A stretch of 8,855 nucleotides of DNA. It comes from CAYIBZ01 sp964361795. Lineage in GTDB: Bacteria; Patescibacteriota; Minisyncoccia; UBA6257; WO2-44-18. Location of the stretch: contig CAYIBZ010000023.1 in NCBI GenBank assembly GCA_964361795.1, forward strand, positions 1 through 8,855. The letters run 5' to 3'. The position numbers and the translations under genes were made by a program. The notes under the pieces were generated by a model. The model saw nothing but the letters and a program-made list of their open reading frames with translations, searched no databases and had not been told where the DNA came from. The first letter of the stretch is position 1, and the number at the start of each line of letters is the position of its first letter. Of this stretch, positions 1 to 5,858 are shown piece after piece.

Positions 1-663
1 ATTGAAGAATTTAATTTAGAAAATCAAAAATCCGTTGATGATCTAAGAGATTTTATAGTCAACCAGTCATTATTTGAAAGCTTCAAACTTGGATTATTGA
101 ATAGGTTGGGAGAGGCCGACGCAAAAATCATAATTCCTATTTTGAAATCCGCTTTAACTTTGAAAAATGTTACTTTGATTATATCGGAGGATAAAAAACT
201 TCTGAAGATATACGACTTTTTGATGAAAGATTCTTTCTTGGCAGAAAGTTTTGATCAGCCATCAGATAAGGAATTAACTTCATTTATAAAAAAGGAAGCC
301 GCGCGCCGCGAATTAAATTTATCCCCAGCAGTTCTTCAGTCTATTTTAAAAAATTCCAATGGCGATTTCTGGGGCATAATCAATGAGCTGGATAAATTGT
401 CTTTGGGAGGCAGAGTGGAAGAGCATTTTAGCGGCGGGAATTTCTTTGAATTATTGAATAAATTAAAAGGACAGGGACAGCCGGCGTTTCGCTTGCCGGC
501 ATTAGAAAGACTGTTGGCTTCAGAAGACCCGGCGATGATTTTTAATATGCTATCCGCTGGCGCTAAAGCTTTGGCGAGACTAGCGGATTACGATGTCGCC
601 ATTAAGTCTGGAAAATTGGAATACGAGGAAGCTCTATTGGATTTGGCGCTTAGCGGCCAATAA
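1..663 (+). CDS. holA: DNA polymerase III delta subunit, C-terminal part (5' end outside window)
   Basis: The frame is open from base 1 and ends at TAA 661-663, giving 220 visible residues of a protein normally about 300-340 long. The delta subunit opens the sliding clamp as part of the clamp-loader complex. The visible part begins in the end of the AAA+-like domain 1: a 'SLFESFKL' segment matches the family pattern in which a short 'SLF' motif precedes a hydrophobic strand. It continues through a helical lid and a collar domain containing 'FFELLNKL', equivalent to the family's 'DIFELxxAL' stretch. An in-frame TTG at 97 is not a credible start, because family-like sequence lies upstream of it. 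The convergent rpsT neighbour supports the call, since holA next to rpsT is a common bacterial arrangement, for example in Bacillus. The sequence is divergent, as usual for this family, so the assignment rests on pattern plus context. Confidence 0.8.
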   Translation: MEEFNLENQKSVDDLRDFIVNQSLFESFKLGLLNRLGEADAKIIIPILKSALTLKNVTLIISEDKKLLKIYDFLMKDSFLAESFDQPSDKELTSFIKKEAARRELNLSPAVLQSILKNSNGDFWGIINELDKLSLGGRVEEHFSGGNFFELLNKLKGQGQPAFRLPALERLLASEDPAMIFNMLSAGAKALARLADYDVAIKSGKLEYEEALLDLALSGQ

Positions 664-885
664 TTTTGTGAGACGAGACTTTAATCGGGAGGCGGTGTTC
701 TTTTTAAGCAAATTATTCTTGGCGGCTTTATCTAACTGTTGATAAACCGCAGAAAGCGCTTCCGTGGAAGGCGATTTTTTATATTTCTTAATCGTTTCTT
801 TCAAAATTTTTTGCTGAACTAAGTTGCGAGCGTGCCGGCGCTTGTTTTGCCTTAAAGCTTTTTTAGCTGATCTTGTGACTGGCAT
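634..885 (-). CDS. rpsT: 30S ribosomal protein S20
   Basis: An 83-residue, strongly basic protein with the S20 signature: an N-terminal 'SAKKALRQNKRRHARN' helix and a C-terminal 'LDKAAKNN' followed by 'KKNTASRLKSRL'. S20 is a helical-bundle primary binder of 16S rRNA that acts early in 30S assembly. Its length is normal for the family (about 85 residues). The ATG at 885 is placed exactly where S20 proteins begin (Met-Pro/Ala-x-x-x-Ser-Ala-Lys-Lys). No Shine-Dalgarno site precedes it; a promoter with its -10 box only 9 nt before the ATG implies a leaderless or nearly leaderless message. The 3' end overlaps holA on the opposite strand by 30 bp, so any transcription terminator must lie inside the holA coding sequence; I could not identify a convincing one. 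Confidence 0.97.
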   Translation of the reverse strand: MPVTRSAKKALRQNKRRHARNLVQQKILKETIKKYKKSPSTEALSAVYQQLDKAAKNNLLKKNTASRLKSRLTKLLAAKRQIQ

Positions 886-894
886 TTGAGAAAT

Positions 895-923
895 ATCTTA
901 ACGCAGATCGCGGGTTTTGACAA
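895..923 (-). promoter_or_regulatory. Sigma70-type promoter of rpsT
   Basis: On the minus strand TTGTCA (complement of 918-923, 5 of 6 to the -35 consensus) is followed after exactly 17 bp by TAAGAT (complement of 895-900, 4 of 6 to the -10 consensus). Only 9 nt separate the -10 box from the rpsT ATG, so initiation at the usual distance would leave a leader of about 2-3 nt. The site sits between rpsT and the inverted-repeat element that ends uvrB, so rpsT would be transcribed independently of uvrB. This is a sequence match only; no expression evidence is available. Confidence 0.55.
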
Positions 924-927
924 GAGG

Positions 928-1037
928 ATCCCGTTAGAAGCGGAGCCCAATGTGGCCGTCATTGCTCAACGGATGAAAATATAAAAATTATGATATTCAA
1001 AGATTTGATTCAAAATGTATTCCACTTCTAACGGGAT
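928..1037. repeat. 110-bp element bounded by 17-bp inverted repeats, covering the uvrB 3' end
   Basis: The arm at 928-944 (ATCCCGTTAGAAGCGGA) is the reverse complement of 1021-1037 (TCCACTTCTAACGGGAT) at 16 of 17 positions, with 76 bp between them. The right-hand arm is inside the uvrB frame and encodes the atypical residues Tyr-Pro-Val-Arg-Ser-Gly; the uvrB TGA (997-999) lies within the interior. The left-hand arm ends 4 bp before the rpsT -35 box. The interior has no ORF of note and no transposase. It could be a small non-autonomous mobile element (MITE or intergenic-repeat type), or it could act as a large hairpin at the end of the uvrB transcript. There is no U-tract typical of an intrinsic terminator. 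The inverted repeat is directly visible; mobility is inference. Confidence 0.65.
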
Positions 1038-2691
1038 AGATGGGTTTTTGAATTGCCGTTGGCGACACGCCGGATTTCTGATTAAACCTTTCCTGAATTT
1101 GGCGGCGGCGAATAGTTTCCGAAATGGCCTTTTGAATTGAGCCGGTTAAGAAGTCCGCGTACAAAATGACTTGTCCGTTAATTGATCGGGCCGCTCGGCC
1201 AGCCATTTGAATCAATCCTCGGTAGTTTCTTAGAAACCCTTCTCTGTCAGCATCCAGAATTGCCACCAAGCTTACTTCCGGTAAATCCAATCCTTCCCGC
1301 AATAGATTTACTCCAACGACGACGTCAATTTCTCCGCGGCGAAGGGCGTCCAAAATTTCCGGCCGCTTAAGCGTTTTAATTTCCGAATGCAGATATTTTG
1401 TTTTGATATTGCGCTGTAGAAGAAATTCGGTTAGGTCTTCCGCTGTCCGCTTAGTTAGCGTAAGCGCGAGAACGCGCTCGTTCTTGTCAATGCGTTTTTT
1501 GATTTCGGAGAGCAAATCTTTGACTTGTTCTTTAACCGGACGCACCGCGATTTGAGGATCCAAAATGCCAGTGGGACGCACTAATTGCTCAACGATTTGT
1601 TGAGCGTTTTCCATTTCCAACGGGCCCGGGGTGGCGGACACATAAATGGTTTTCCCTATTTTTGACTGAAATTCAGAGAATTTTAATGGACGATTGTCCA
1701 GAGCGGACGGCAGGCGGAAACCATAATCAATTAAAACGCTCTTTCTCTGCCTATCTCCGATTTCCATGGCTTTAATCTGCGGAATGGATATGTGCGATTC
1801 ATCTATAAAAAGCAAGAATGGTTTTGGGAAATAATCAATCAAAGTCATAGGCGGTTCCCCCGATTTTCTGAATCCTAAATGACGGGAATAATTCTCAATG
1901 CCATTGACATAGCCTTTTTTGGAAAGCATTTCTAAATCAAAGAGAGTTTTTTTCTCCAATCTTTCCGCTTCTTGGAATTTGTTGGCGGATTGCAATTCTT
2001 CTATCCTTTCTTCCAGTTCGGTTTTGATATTGCGGAGGGCGAGTTTAAGTTTGCGCTGGGGAGTGACCCATAATTTAGCCGGATAAACGTTAAGAGAATT
2101 TAGAATATAGAATTTAGGATTTAGGACGGCAATTTGTTTGATCTTTTTGCCTTTGGAAAATTCCATCTGAATAATCTCGCCGGTTACCAAGTAAATCTCT
2201 AGGCCAGTTTTTAAAATTCGATACTGACCGACTAGCGGCAATTTGTCGTTTTTCTCATATTGAAGAAATGCTAATTGTCTTTCCAGGTCTTTCATTTGAA
2301 TGTTTTGACCAATGCGAAGTTCTAGCCGCGCCCGCTGATATTCGTTAGGGTCGCCGATTCCATAAATACAGGAAACTGAAGCTACTATAATAGTATCTTT
2401 GCGGGAAAGGACGCTTTGGATAGAGGCATGGCGGAGCTTGTCTATTTCTTTATTGATTCGCGCGTCTTTTTGAATGTAAGTGCTGGTTTGAGGAATAAAA
2501 GCTTCGGGTTGGTAGTAATCGTAGTAAGATACGAAATAGTGGACAGCGTTGTTTGGGAAGAATTGTTTGAATTCTTGGTAAAGTTGGGCGGCGAGAATTT
2601 TATTTGGAGAGATGACTAGCGTCGGCAAACCGGTTTTTCCGATGACGGAAGCCATGGTGAAAGTTTTTCCGGATCCGGTCACGCCCAAAAG
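997..2691 (-). CDS. uvrB: Excinuclease ABC subunit B, N-terminus lost in assembly gap, C-terminal UVR domain absent
   Basis: Visible are 564 residues ending at TGA (complement of 997-999); about 36 N-terminal codons fall in the gap at 2692-2791. UvrB is the damage-verifying helicase-like subunit of nucleotide excision repair, loaded by UvrA and then recruiting the UvrC nuclease. Recognisable in order are Walker A 'GVTGSGKTFT' right after the gap, the beta-hairpin 'YYDYYQPEAFIP', 'ASVSCIYGIGDP', the 'ENYSRHLGFR' region, the Walker B 'FIDESH', 'YGFRLPSALDNRP', 'YVSATPGP', 'RPTGILDP', 'NLLREGLDLPEVSLVAILDAD' split over helicase motifs, and motif VI 'GRAARS'. All ATPase motifs look intact. The protein stops shortly after the 'GVSPTAI' segment, roughly residue 600 of a family that is usually 660-680 long, so the C-terminal UVR helix hairpin that contacts UvrC is missing. 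The last ~13 residues are encoded by the inverted-repeat element. A low-complexity segment at 2096-2125 replaces the usual 'DPLTG' stretch. It is divergent from ruvA across the gap. Confidence 0.96.
   Translation of the reverse strand, partial: LLGVTGSGKTFTMASVIGKTGLPTLVISPNKILAAQLYQEFKQFFPNNAVHYFVSYYDYYQPEAFIPQTSTYIQKDARINKEIDKLRHASIQSVLSRKDTIIVASVSCIYGIGDPNEYQRARLELRIGQNIQMKDLERQLAFLQYEKNDKLPLVGQYRILKTGLEIYLVTGEIIQMEFSKGKKIKQIAVLNPKFYILNSLNVYPAKLWVTPQRKLKLALRNIKTELEERIEELQSANKFQEAERLEKKTLFDLEMLSKKGYVNGIENYSRHLGFRKSGEPPMTLIDYFPKPFLLFIDESHISIPQIKAMEIGDRQRKSVLIDYGFRLPSALDNRPLKFSEFQSKIGKTIYVSATPGPLEMENAQQIVEQLVRPTGILDPQIAVRPVKEQVKDLLSEIKKRIDKNERVLALTLTKRTAEDLTEFLLQRNIKTKYLHSEIKTLKRPEILDALRRGEIDVVVGVNLLREGLDLPEVSLVAILDADREGFLRNYRGLIQMAGRAARSINGQVILYADFLTGSIQKAISETIRRRQIQERFNQKSGVSPTAIQKPIYPVRSGIHFESNL
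2096..2125 (-). repeat. AT-rich short tandem-like repeat inside uvrB
   Basis: On the plus strand GAATTTAG occurs at 2096-2103 and again at 2110-2117, followed by the related GGATTTAGG at 2117-2125. On the coding strand this yields the low-complexity residues Asn-Pro-Lys-Phe-Tyr-Ile-Leu-Asn-Ser-Leu just before the conserved 'VYPA' and 'VTP' of UvrB, where most homologues have a 'DPLTG' segment. The reading frame is kept and the total length here is close to that of other UvrB proteins, so it may be a replaced or simply drifted surface loop. Confidence 0.4.
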
Positions 2692-2791
2692 NNNNNNNNN
2701 NNNNNNNNNNNNNNNNNNNNNNNNNNNNNNNNNNNNNNNNNNNNNNNNNNNNNNNNNNNNNNNNNNNNNNNNNNNNNNNNNNNNNNNNNNN
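2692..2791. other. Assembly gap of 100 N between divergent uvrB and ruvA
   Basis: Exactly 100 N, a conventional placeholder for a gap of unknown size. The missing part must hold about 36 uvrB codons, about 20 ruvA codons and the divergent intergenic region with promoters for both, so the true gap is probably longer than 170 bp. Frames must not be read across it. Confidence 0.95.
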
Positions 2792-3312
2792 CAGGCGGCG
2801 TGGGATACAAACTTTTTGTCGCTCAAAATGTCGCCCAGAGTTTACCGCAAGTCGGCAGTCCGGTCAAAGTTTTTTGTCATTTGCATATCAAGCAGGACGG
2901 CCAGGATCTATACGGATTTTCTAATGAAAGGGAATTAGCTCTTTTTGAACGGCTTCTTTCTGTCAGCGGCGTTGGCCCAAAATCAGCTTTGGGAATTCTA
3001 AATATCGCCAGAAGCGATCAGCTTATCGTGGCGATCAATGAAGGTAAAATAGATCTTTTAACCAGAGCGTCCGGCGTTGGAAAAAAGACAGCCGAACGAG
3101 TTGTGATTGAATTGAAAGGCAAGCTGGATATGACAGGCATCGCGTCCGCGCAAACGTTGAATTTAATGGAGTCGGACGTTGAATTGGAGGAGACTTTAAC
3201 TAGTTTGGGTTACACCCGCCAGCAAGCTAAATCAATAGTTTCTAAGCTTGACCCTATGACTAAAGGGTTCAAAGAGCGATTAAAAGAGGCATTGCGGAAA
3301 GCCAAATCCTAA
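2792..3312 (+). CDS. ruvA: Holliday junction branch migration protein RuvA (5' end lost in assembly gap)
   Basis: The frame starts at 2794 just after the gap with 'GGVGY', the end of the N-terminal OB fold's first strands, and ends at TAA 3310-3312, giving 172 visible residues of about 190-200. RuvA binds four-way junctions as a tetramer and loads the RuvB motor during recombinational repair. Clear family marks are 'HIKQDGQDLYGF' in domain I, the two helix-hairpin-helix motifs 'LSVSGVGPKSAL' and 'LLTRASGVGKKTAERVVIELKGKL' (read as two parts: 'ASGVGKKTAERV' then 'ELKGKL'), and a C-terminal domain III with 'LTSLGYTRQQA' that contacts RuvB. The GTG at 2800 is internal to the OB fold and is not the true start. 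The stop overlaps the ATG of the next gene by one base (TAATG), indicating translational coupling with the Mur ligase. No ruvB or ruvC is in the window. Confidence 0.95.
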
Positions 3313-4591
3313 TGAAGAGTTTTTACCATTATTTTCTAGCATTTATTGGAAATATTCTTTACGGTTTTCCTTCGCGGAAAATTTTTGTATTGGGAATTAC
3401 GGGCACGAAAGGAAAATCCACTACCGTGGAACTGATTAACGCGATTTTGGAAGCGGCCGGGAAAAAAACCGCTTTGCTTTCTTCAATCAGGTCTAAAATA
3501 GATCAAGAATCCGAAAAAAACCAAACCTCCATGACTATGCCCGGCCGGTTTGCGCTTCAGCGATTTTTACGCCGTTCGGTGAATACCGGATGTGAATACG
3601 CGATTATTGAGGTGACTTCGCAAGGGGTTCTGCAGTATCGTCATCGATTTATTGATTGGGACGGCGCACTTTTTTTGAATTTGCATCCCGAGCATATTGA
3701 GGCCCACGGTTCGTTTGAAAATTACCGCGATGCCAAAGCGCGTTTTTTTAAAGATGTTGCGCGGTTTTCCAAAAAGCCGCGGAAGTTTTTCTATATTAAC
3801 GAAGCCGATCAAAATCAGAACTATTTTTCTAATGCCGCCAGTGATACGGGCAAGATCGCCTGCTTCAGCCGCGAAAAATTTATTGAAAACGAACTAAACG
3901 GCGGGAAAGAATTCATTGGCGACTGGCTTTCCAGCGATTTTAATTTGGAAAACGCGGCCGCGGCAACTTCCTTCGCGCTATCCCGTGGAATAGCGTGGCC
4001 AGTTATTAAAAACGCCTTAACTAATTTTAAGGGCGTGCCGGGCAGGATGGAATATGTTCAACGAGAGCCGTTTGCGGTGGTGGTGGATTATGCGCATACG
4101 CCCGACAGCTTGGAAAAAATCTATCAAGCGCTAACTAGCGAAAATCCAAATTCCAAAATCCAAATTACAAATGAATTTCAAATTCCAAAATCCAAAAGCG
4201 ATTTGATTTGCGTACTGGGGGCGGCCGGGGGCGGTCGGGACAAATGGAAGCGGCCGGAGATGGGAAAGATCGCGGCGAGATACTGTAAAGAAATTATTTT
4301 GACTAATGAAGACCCATACGACGAGCCGCCAGAAACTATTTTAGATCAAATAGCGGTGGGCGGCTCGCAAATTCTCCCGCCAGCGATTCAAAATAATTAT
4401 GGAAGGCGGGATCCCGCCAGCGGCGGGACAAATTCCAAATTTCAAATTCCAAAAGTGGAAAAAATTGTTGATCGGCGGGAGGCGATTAAGACGGCGCTTT
4501 CGAATGCGAAAGCGGGCGATACCGTTATCATTACTGGCAAAGGGAGCGAGTCGTGGATGCATCTGGAAAAAGGCAAAAAAATTCCGTGGAG
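3312..4591 (+). CDS. MurE-like Mur ligase lacking the N-terminal substrate domain (3' end in assembly gap)
   Basis: There are 426 visible residues; the frame runs into the gap at 'KKIPW', where CPR homologues have only a short tail left. Mur ligases couple ATP hydrolysis to adding an amino acid to the peptidoglycan precursor in the cytoplasm; MurE adds the third residue. Seen are the ATP loop 'GITGTKGKSTT' (residues 28-38), 'IIEVTSQG' (98-105), 'NLHPEHIEAHGSFENY' (123-138), the carbamylated-lysine motif 'YRDAKARFF' (138-146), the C-terminal domain start 'VVVDYAHTPDSLEKI' (256-270), 'GGGRDKWKRPEMG' (306-318), and 'VIITGKGSESWM' (405-416). The P-loop sits at residue 30 rather than near 110, so the UDP-MurNAc-binding domain 1 is missing. 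The amino-acid-selecting 'DNPR' motif is replaced by 'EDPYDE' (333-338). Two low-complexity insertions lie at about residues 277-296 and 347-383. The ATG overlaps the ruvA stop. Family membership is firm; the exact substrate is unknown, so I give no symbol. Confidence 0.88.
4148..4196 (+). repeat. In-frame AT-rich direct repeat inside the Mur ligase
   Basis: The 17-mer AAATTCCAAAATCCAAA occurs at 4148-4164 and, identically, at 4180-4196, 32 bp apart. It encodes an Asn/Ser/Lys/Ile/Gln/Pro-rich stretch (about residues 278-296) inserted between 'IYQAL' and 'LICVLGAAGGGRD', a spot where MurE proteins have only a short loop. Frame is preserved. A related copy sits at 4430-4454 in the same gene. 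Confidence 0.75.
4405..4427 (+). repeat. GC-rich palindrome inside the Mur ligase
   Basis: GGCGGGATCCCGCC (4405-4418) is a perfect 14-bp palindrome. Its right half CCCGCC (4413-4418) can alternatively pair with GGCGGG (4422-4427) across a 3-nt loop. It encodes Gly-Arg-Arg-Asp-Pro-Ala-Ser-Gly-Gly and sits directly before a further AT-rich repeat, in a loop with no counterpart in typical MurE. It stands out from the AT-rich sequence around it. Confidence 0.7.
4430..4454 (+). repeat. Second copy of the AT-rich repeat inside the Mur ligase
   Basis: The segment contains TTTCAAATTCCAAAA at 4440-4454, identical over 15 nt to 4176-4190, plus an imperfect AAATTCCAAA unit before it. Both copies are in the same reading phase and encode Phe-Gln-Ile-Pro-Lys. 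The copies are 264 bp apart (88 codons). Confidence 0.7.
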
Positions 4592-4691
4592 NNNNNNNNN
4601 NNNNNNNNNNNNNNNNNNNNNNNNNNNNNNNNNNNNNNNNNNNNNNNNNNNNNNNNNNNNNNNNNNNNNNNNNNNNNNNNNNNNNNNNNNN
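4592..4691. other. Assembly gap of 100 N between the Mur ligase and the beta-CASP gene
   Basis: Exactly 100 N, a placeholder. Missing are probably a dozen or so C-terminal codons of the Mur ligase and about 60-70 N-terminal codons of the metallo-beta-lactamase protein, so the real gap is likely over 200 bp. The two coding frames happen to be in the same phase across the placeholder, creating a false fusion. Confidence 0.95.
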
Positions 4692-5846
4692 CACATCGGC
4701 CGCCTGCCGAAACTTTATAAAGACGGTTTTCGCGGAAAAGTTTATTCTACTTTTCCGGCTAAAGATTTTGCTCAAATACTTTTGCTTGATTCCGAGCACA
4801 TTTTGATTCAGGAAGCCGAGCGGTTTAAACTGCCGAGCATCTATGGCGTGCGGGAAGTGGAAGAATTAATGGCGCATTGGGAGGGCGTGGAATATCATAA
4901 GATGATTAAAGTCGGGAATTGCTCCGTTACTTTTTACAACGCGGGGCATATTTTGGGATCATCTTTTATCTTAATAGAAACGGAAGGGAAGAGTATTGTT
5001 TTTTCCGGAGACCTTGGCAATTCTCCAGCTCCGATAATCGGCGCTAGAGAACCATTGCCGGAAAACGCGGATTATTGCTTGATGGAATCAACTTATGGAA
5101 ATCGTTTTCACGAACCCGGAGAAAAACGAAAAGAAGTTTTGGAAGATATGATTGAAGACACGGTAAAATCCGGAGGAGTTTTAATGATTCCCGCTTTCGC
5201 GATGGAGCGCACTCAAGAGCTTTTATATGAAATCAATGAGCTGGTGGAAAATGGACGAATCCCCAGAGCTCCGGTTTTCATAGACAGTCCGCTCGCCATC
5301 AAGCTCACCGAAATTTACAAAAAACACTACGATTATTTTGACGAAGAAACTAAAAAAATCATCAAGTCTGGCGACGCCATCTTTAATTTCCCGGGATTGA
5401 AAATGACGCTGACGACGGAACAGTCAAAAACGATTAACGATGTTCCGCCTCCGAAAGTCGTTATCGCGGGAGCGGGCATGTCCAATGCCGGAAGAATTTT
5501 ACATCACGAAAAACGCTACCTTTCCGATCCTAATAGCACGCTTTTAATCGTGGGTTATCAAGCCAAAGGCTCTTTGGGAAGAAAAATTTTGGATGGCGAA
5601 AAAATGGTCAGGGTTTTAGGCGAAGAAGTGCCGGTGCGCTGTAAAATTCGCTGGATTAGCGGTTATTCGGCGCACGGCGATCAGCCGCAGCTTTTGGAAT
5701 GGCTGAGGCCGGCGCGAACGAATTTGAAAAAAGTGTTCCTGATCCACGGCGAAGAAGAAGGCATGGAGGTCTTGGCTCAAAAAATCAAAGACGAACTGGC
5801 AGTCGCGGCAGAAGCTCCCGCGGAGGGCGACTCTTACGAACTATAG
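4692..5846 (+). CDS. Metallo-beta-lactamase-fold beta-CASP protein, probable RNA-processing nuclease (5' end in assembly gap)
   Basis: There are 384 visible residues ending at TAG 5844-5846; the family is typically 430-470 long. Proteins of this type (CPSF73-like, bacterial example TTHA0252) are zinc-dependent nucleases acting on RNA. The first visible residue, His of 'HIGRLPKL', is probably the last His of the HxHxDH zinc motif, the rest being in the gap. Then come motif 3 'AGHILGSS' (84-91), motif 4 'FSGDLGN' (104-110), beta-CASP motif A 'ESTYGNR' (132-138), motif B 'GMSNAGRILHH' (262-272), motif C 'SGYSAHGDQ' (323-331) and a final 'HGEEEG' (352-357). All visible catalytic positions are present, so the enzyme should be active if the N-terminus is intact. 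It ends with a short Ala/Glu-rich tail. It is followed after 12 nt by the LOG gene. A role on DNA rather than RNA cannot be excluded. Confidence 0.9.
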   Translation, partial: HIGRLPKLYKDGFRGKVYSTFPAKDFAQILLLDSEHILIQEAERFKLPSIYGVREVEELMAHWEGVEYHKMIKVGNCSVTFYNAGHILGSSFILIETEGKSIVFSGDLGNSPAPIIGAREPLPENADYCLMESTYGNRFHEPGEKRKEVLEDMIEDTVKSGGVLMIPAFAMERTQELLYEINELVENGRIPRAPVFIDSPLAIKLTEIYKKHYDYFDEETKKIIKSGDAIFNFPGLKMTLTTEQSKTINDVPPPKVVIAGAGMSNAGRILHHEKRYLSDPNSTLLIVGYQAKGSLGRKILDGEKMVRVLGEEVPVRCKIRWISGYSAHGDQPQLLEWLRPARTNLKKVFLIHGEEEGMEVLAQKIKDELAVAAEAPAEGDSYEL

Positions 5847-5852
5847 TATAAT
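5847..5852 (+). promoter_or_regulatory. Possible -10 box of a leaderless promoter for the LOG gene
   Basis: A perfect TATAAT begins one base after the TAG of the upstream gene and ends 6 nt before the ATG at 5859, so initiation would fall at or next to the start codon. No good -35 box lies 16-18 bp upstream (the sequence there is G-rich coding DNA) and there is no TGn extension, so this could be chance in an AT-rich 12-nt spacer. Confidence 0.35.
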
Positions 5853-5858
5853 AAAGAA

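Noticed and set aside
97..99. TTG as the holA start
   Set aside because: Delta-subunit-like sequence continues in frame upstream to base 1, so the gene starts outside the window.
552..588. Inverted repeat ATCCGCT/AGCGGAT inside holA as a terminator for rpsT
   Set aside because: The stem is only 7 bp with a 23-nt loop, no U-tract follows, and it lies in coding sequence.
997..999. TGA read as an amino acid (as in some CPR lineages)
   Set aside because: A TAA follows two codons later, and no conserved gene in the window contains an in-frame TGA.
2792..2826. Extension of the uvrB frame across the gap, beginning with an apparent Met at 2826
   Set aside because: The sequence beyond the gap is ruvA on the other strand; the uvrB N-terminus must lie in the unsequenced stretch.
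4148..4454. CRISPR array
   Set aside because: The repeats are short, irregularly spaced, in frame within a conserved gene, and have no spacer structure.
4341..4806. Long open frames on both strands over 4341-4806
   Set aside because: They span the N run, overlap the Mur ligase and the beta-CASP gene, and are low-complexity shadows with no family features.
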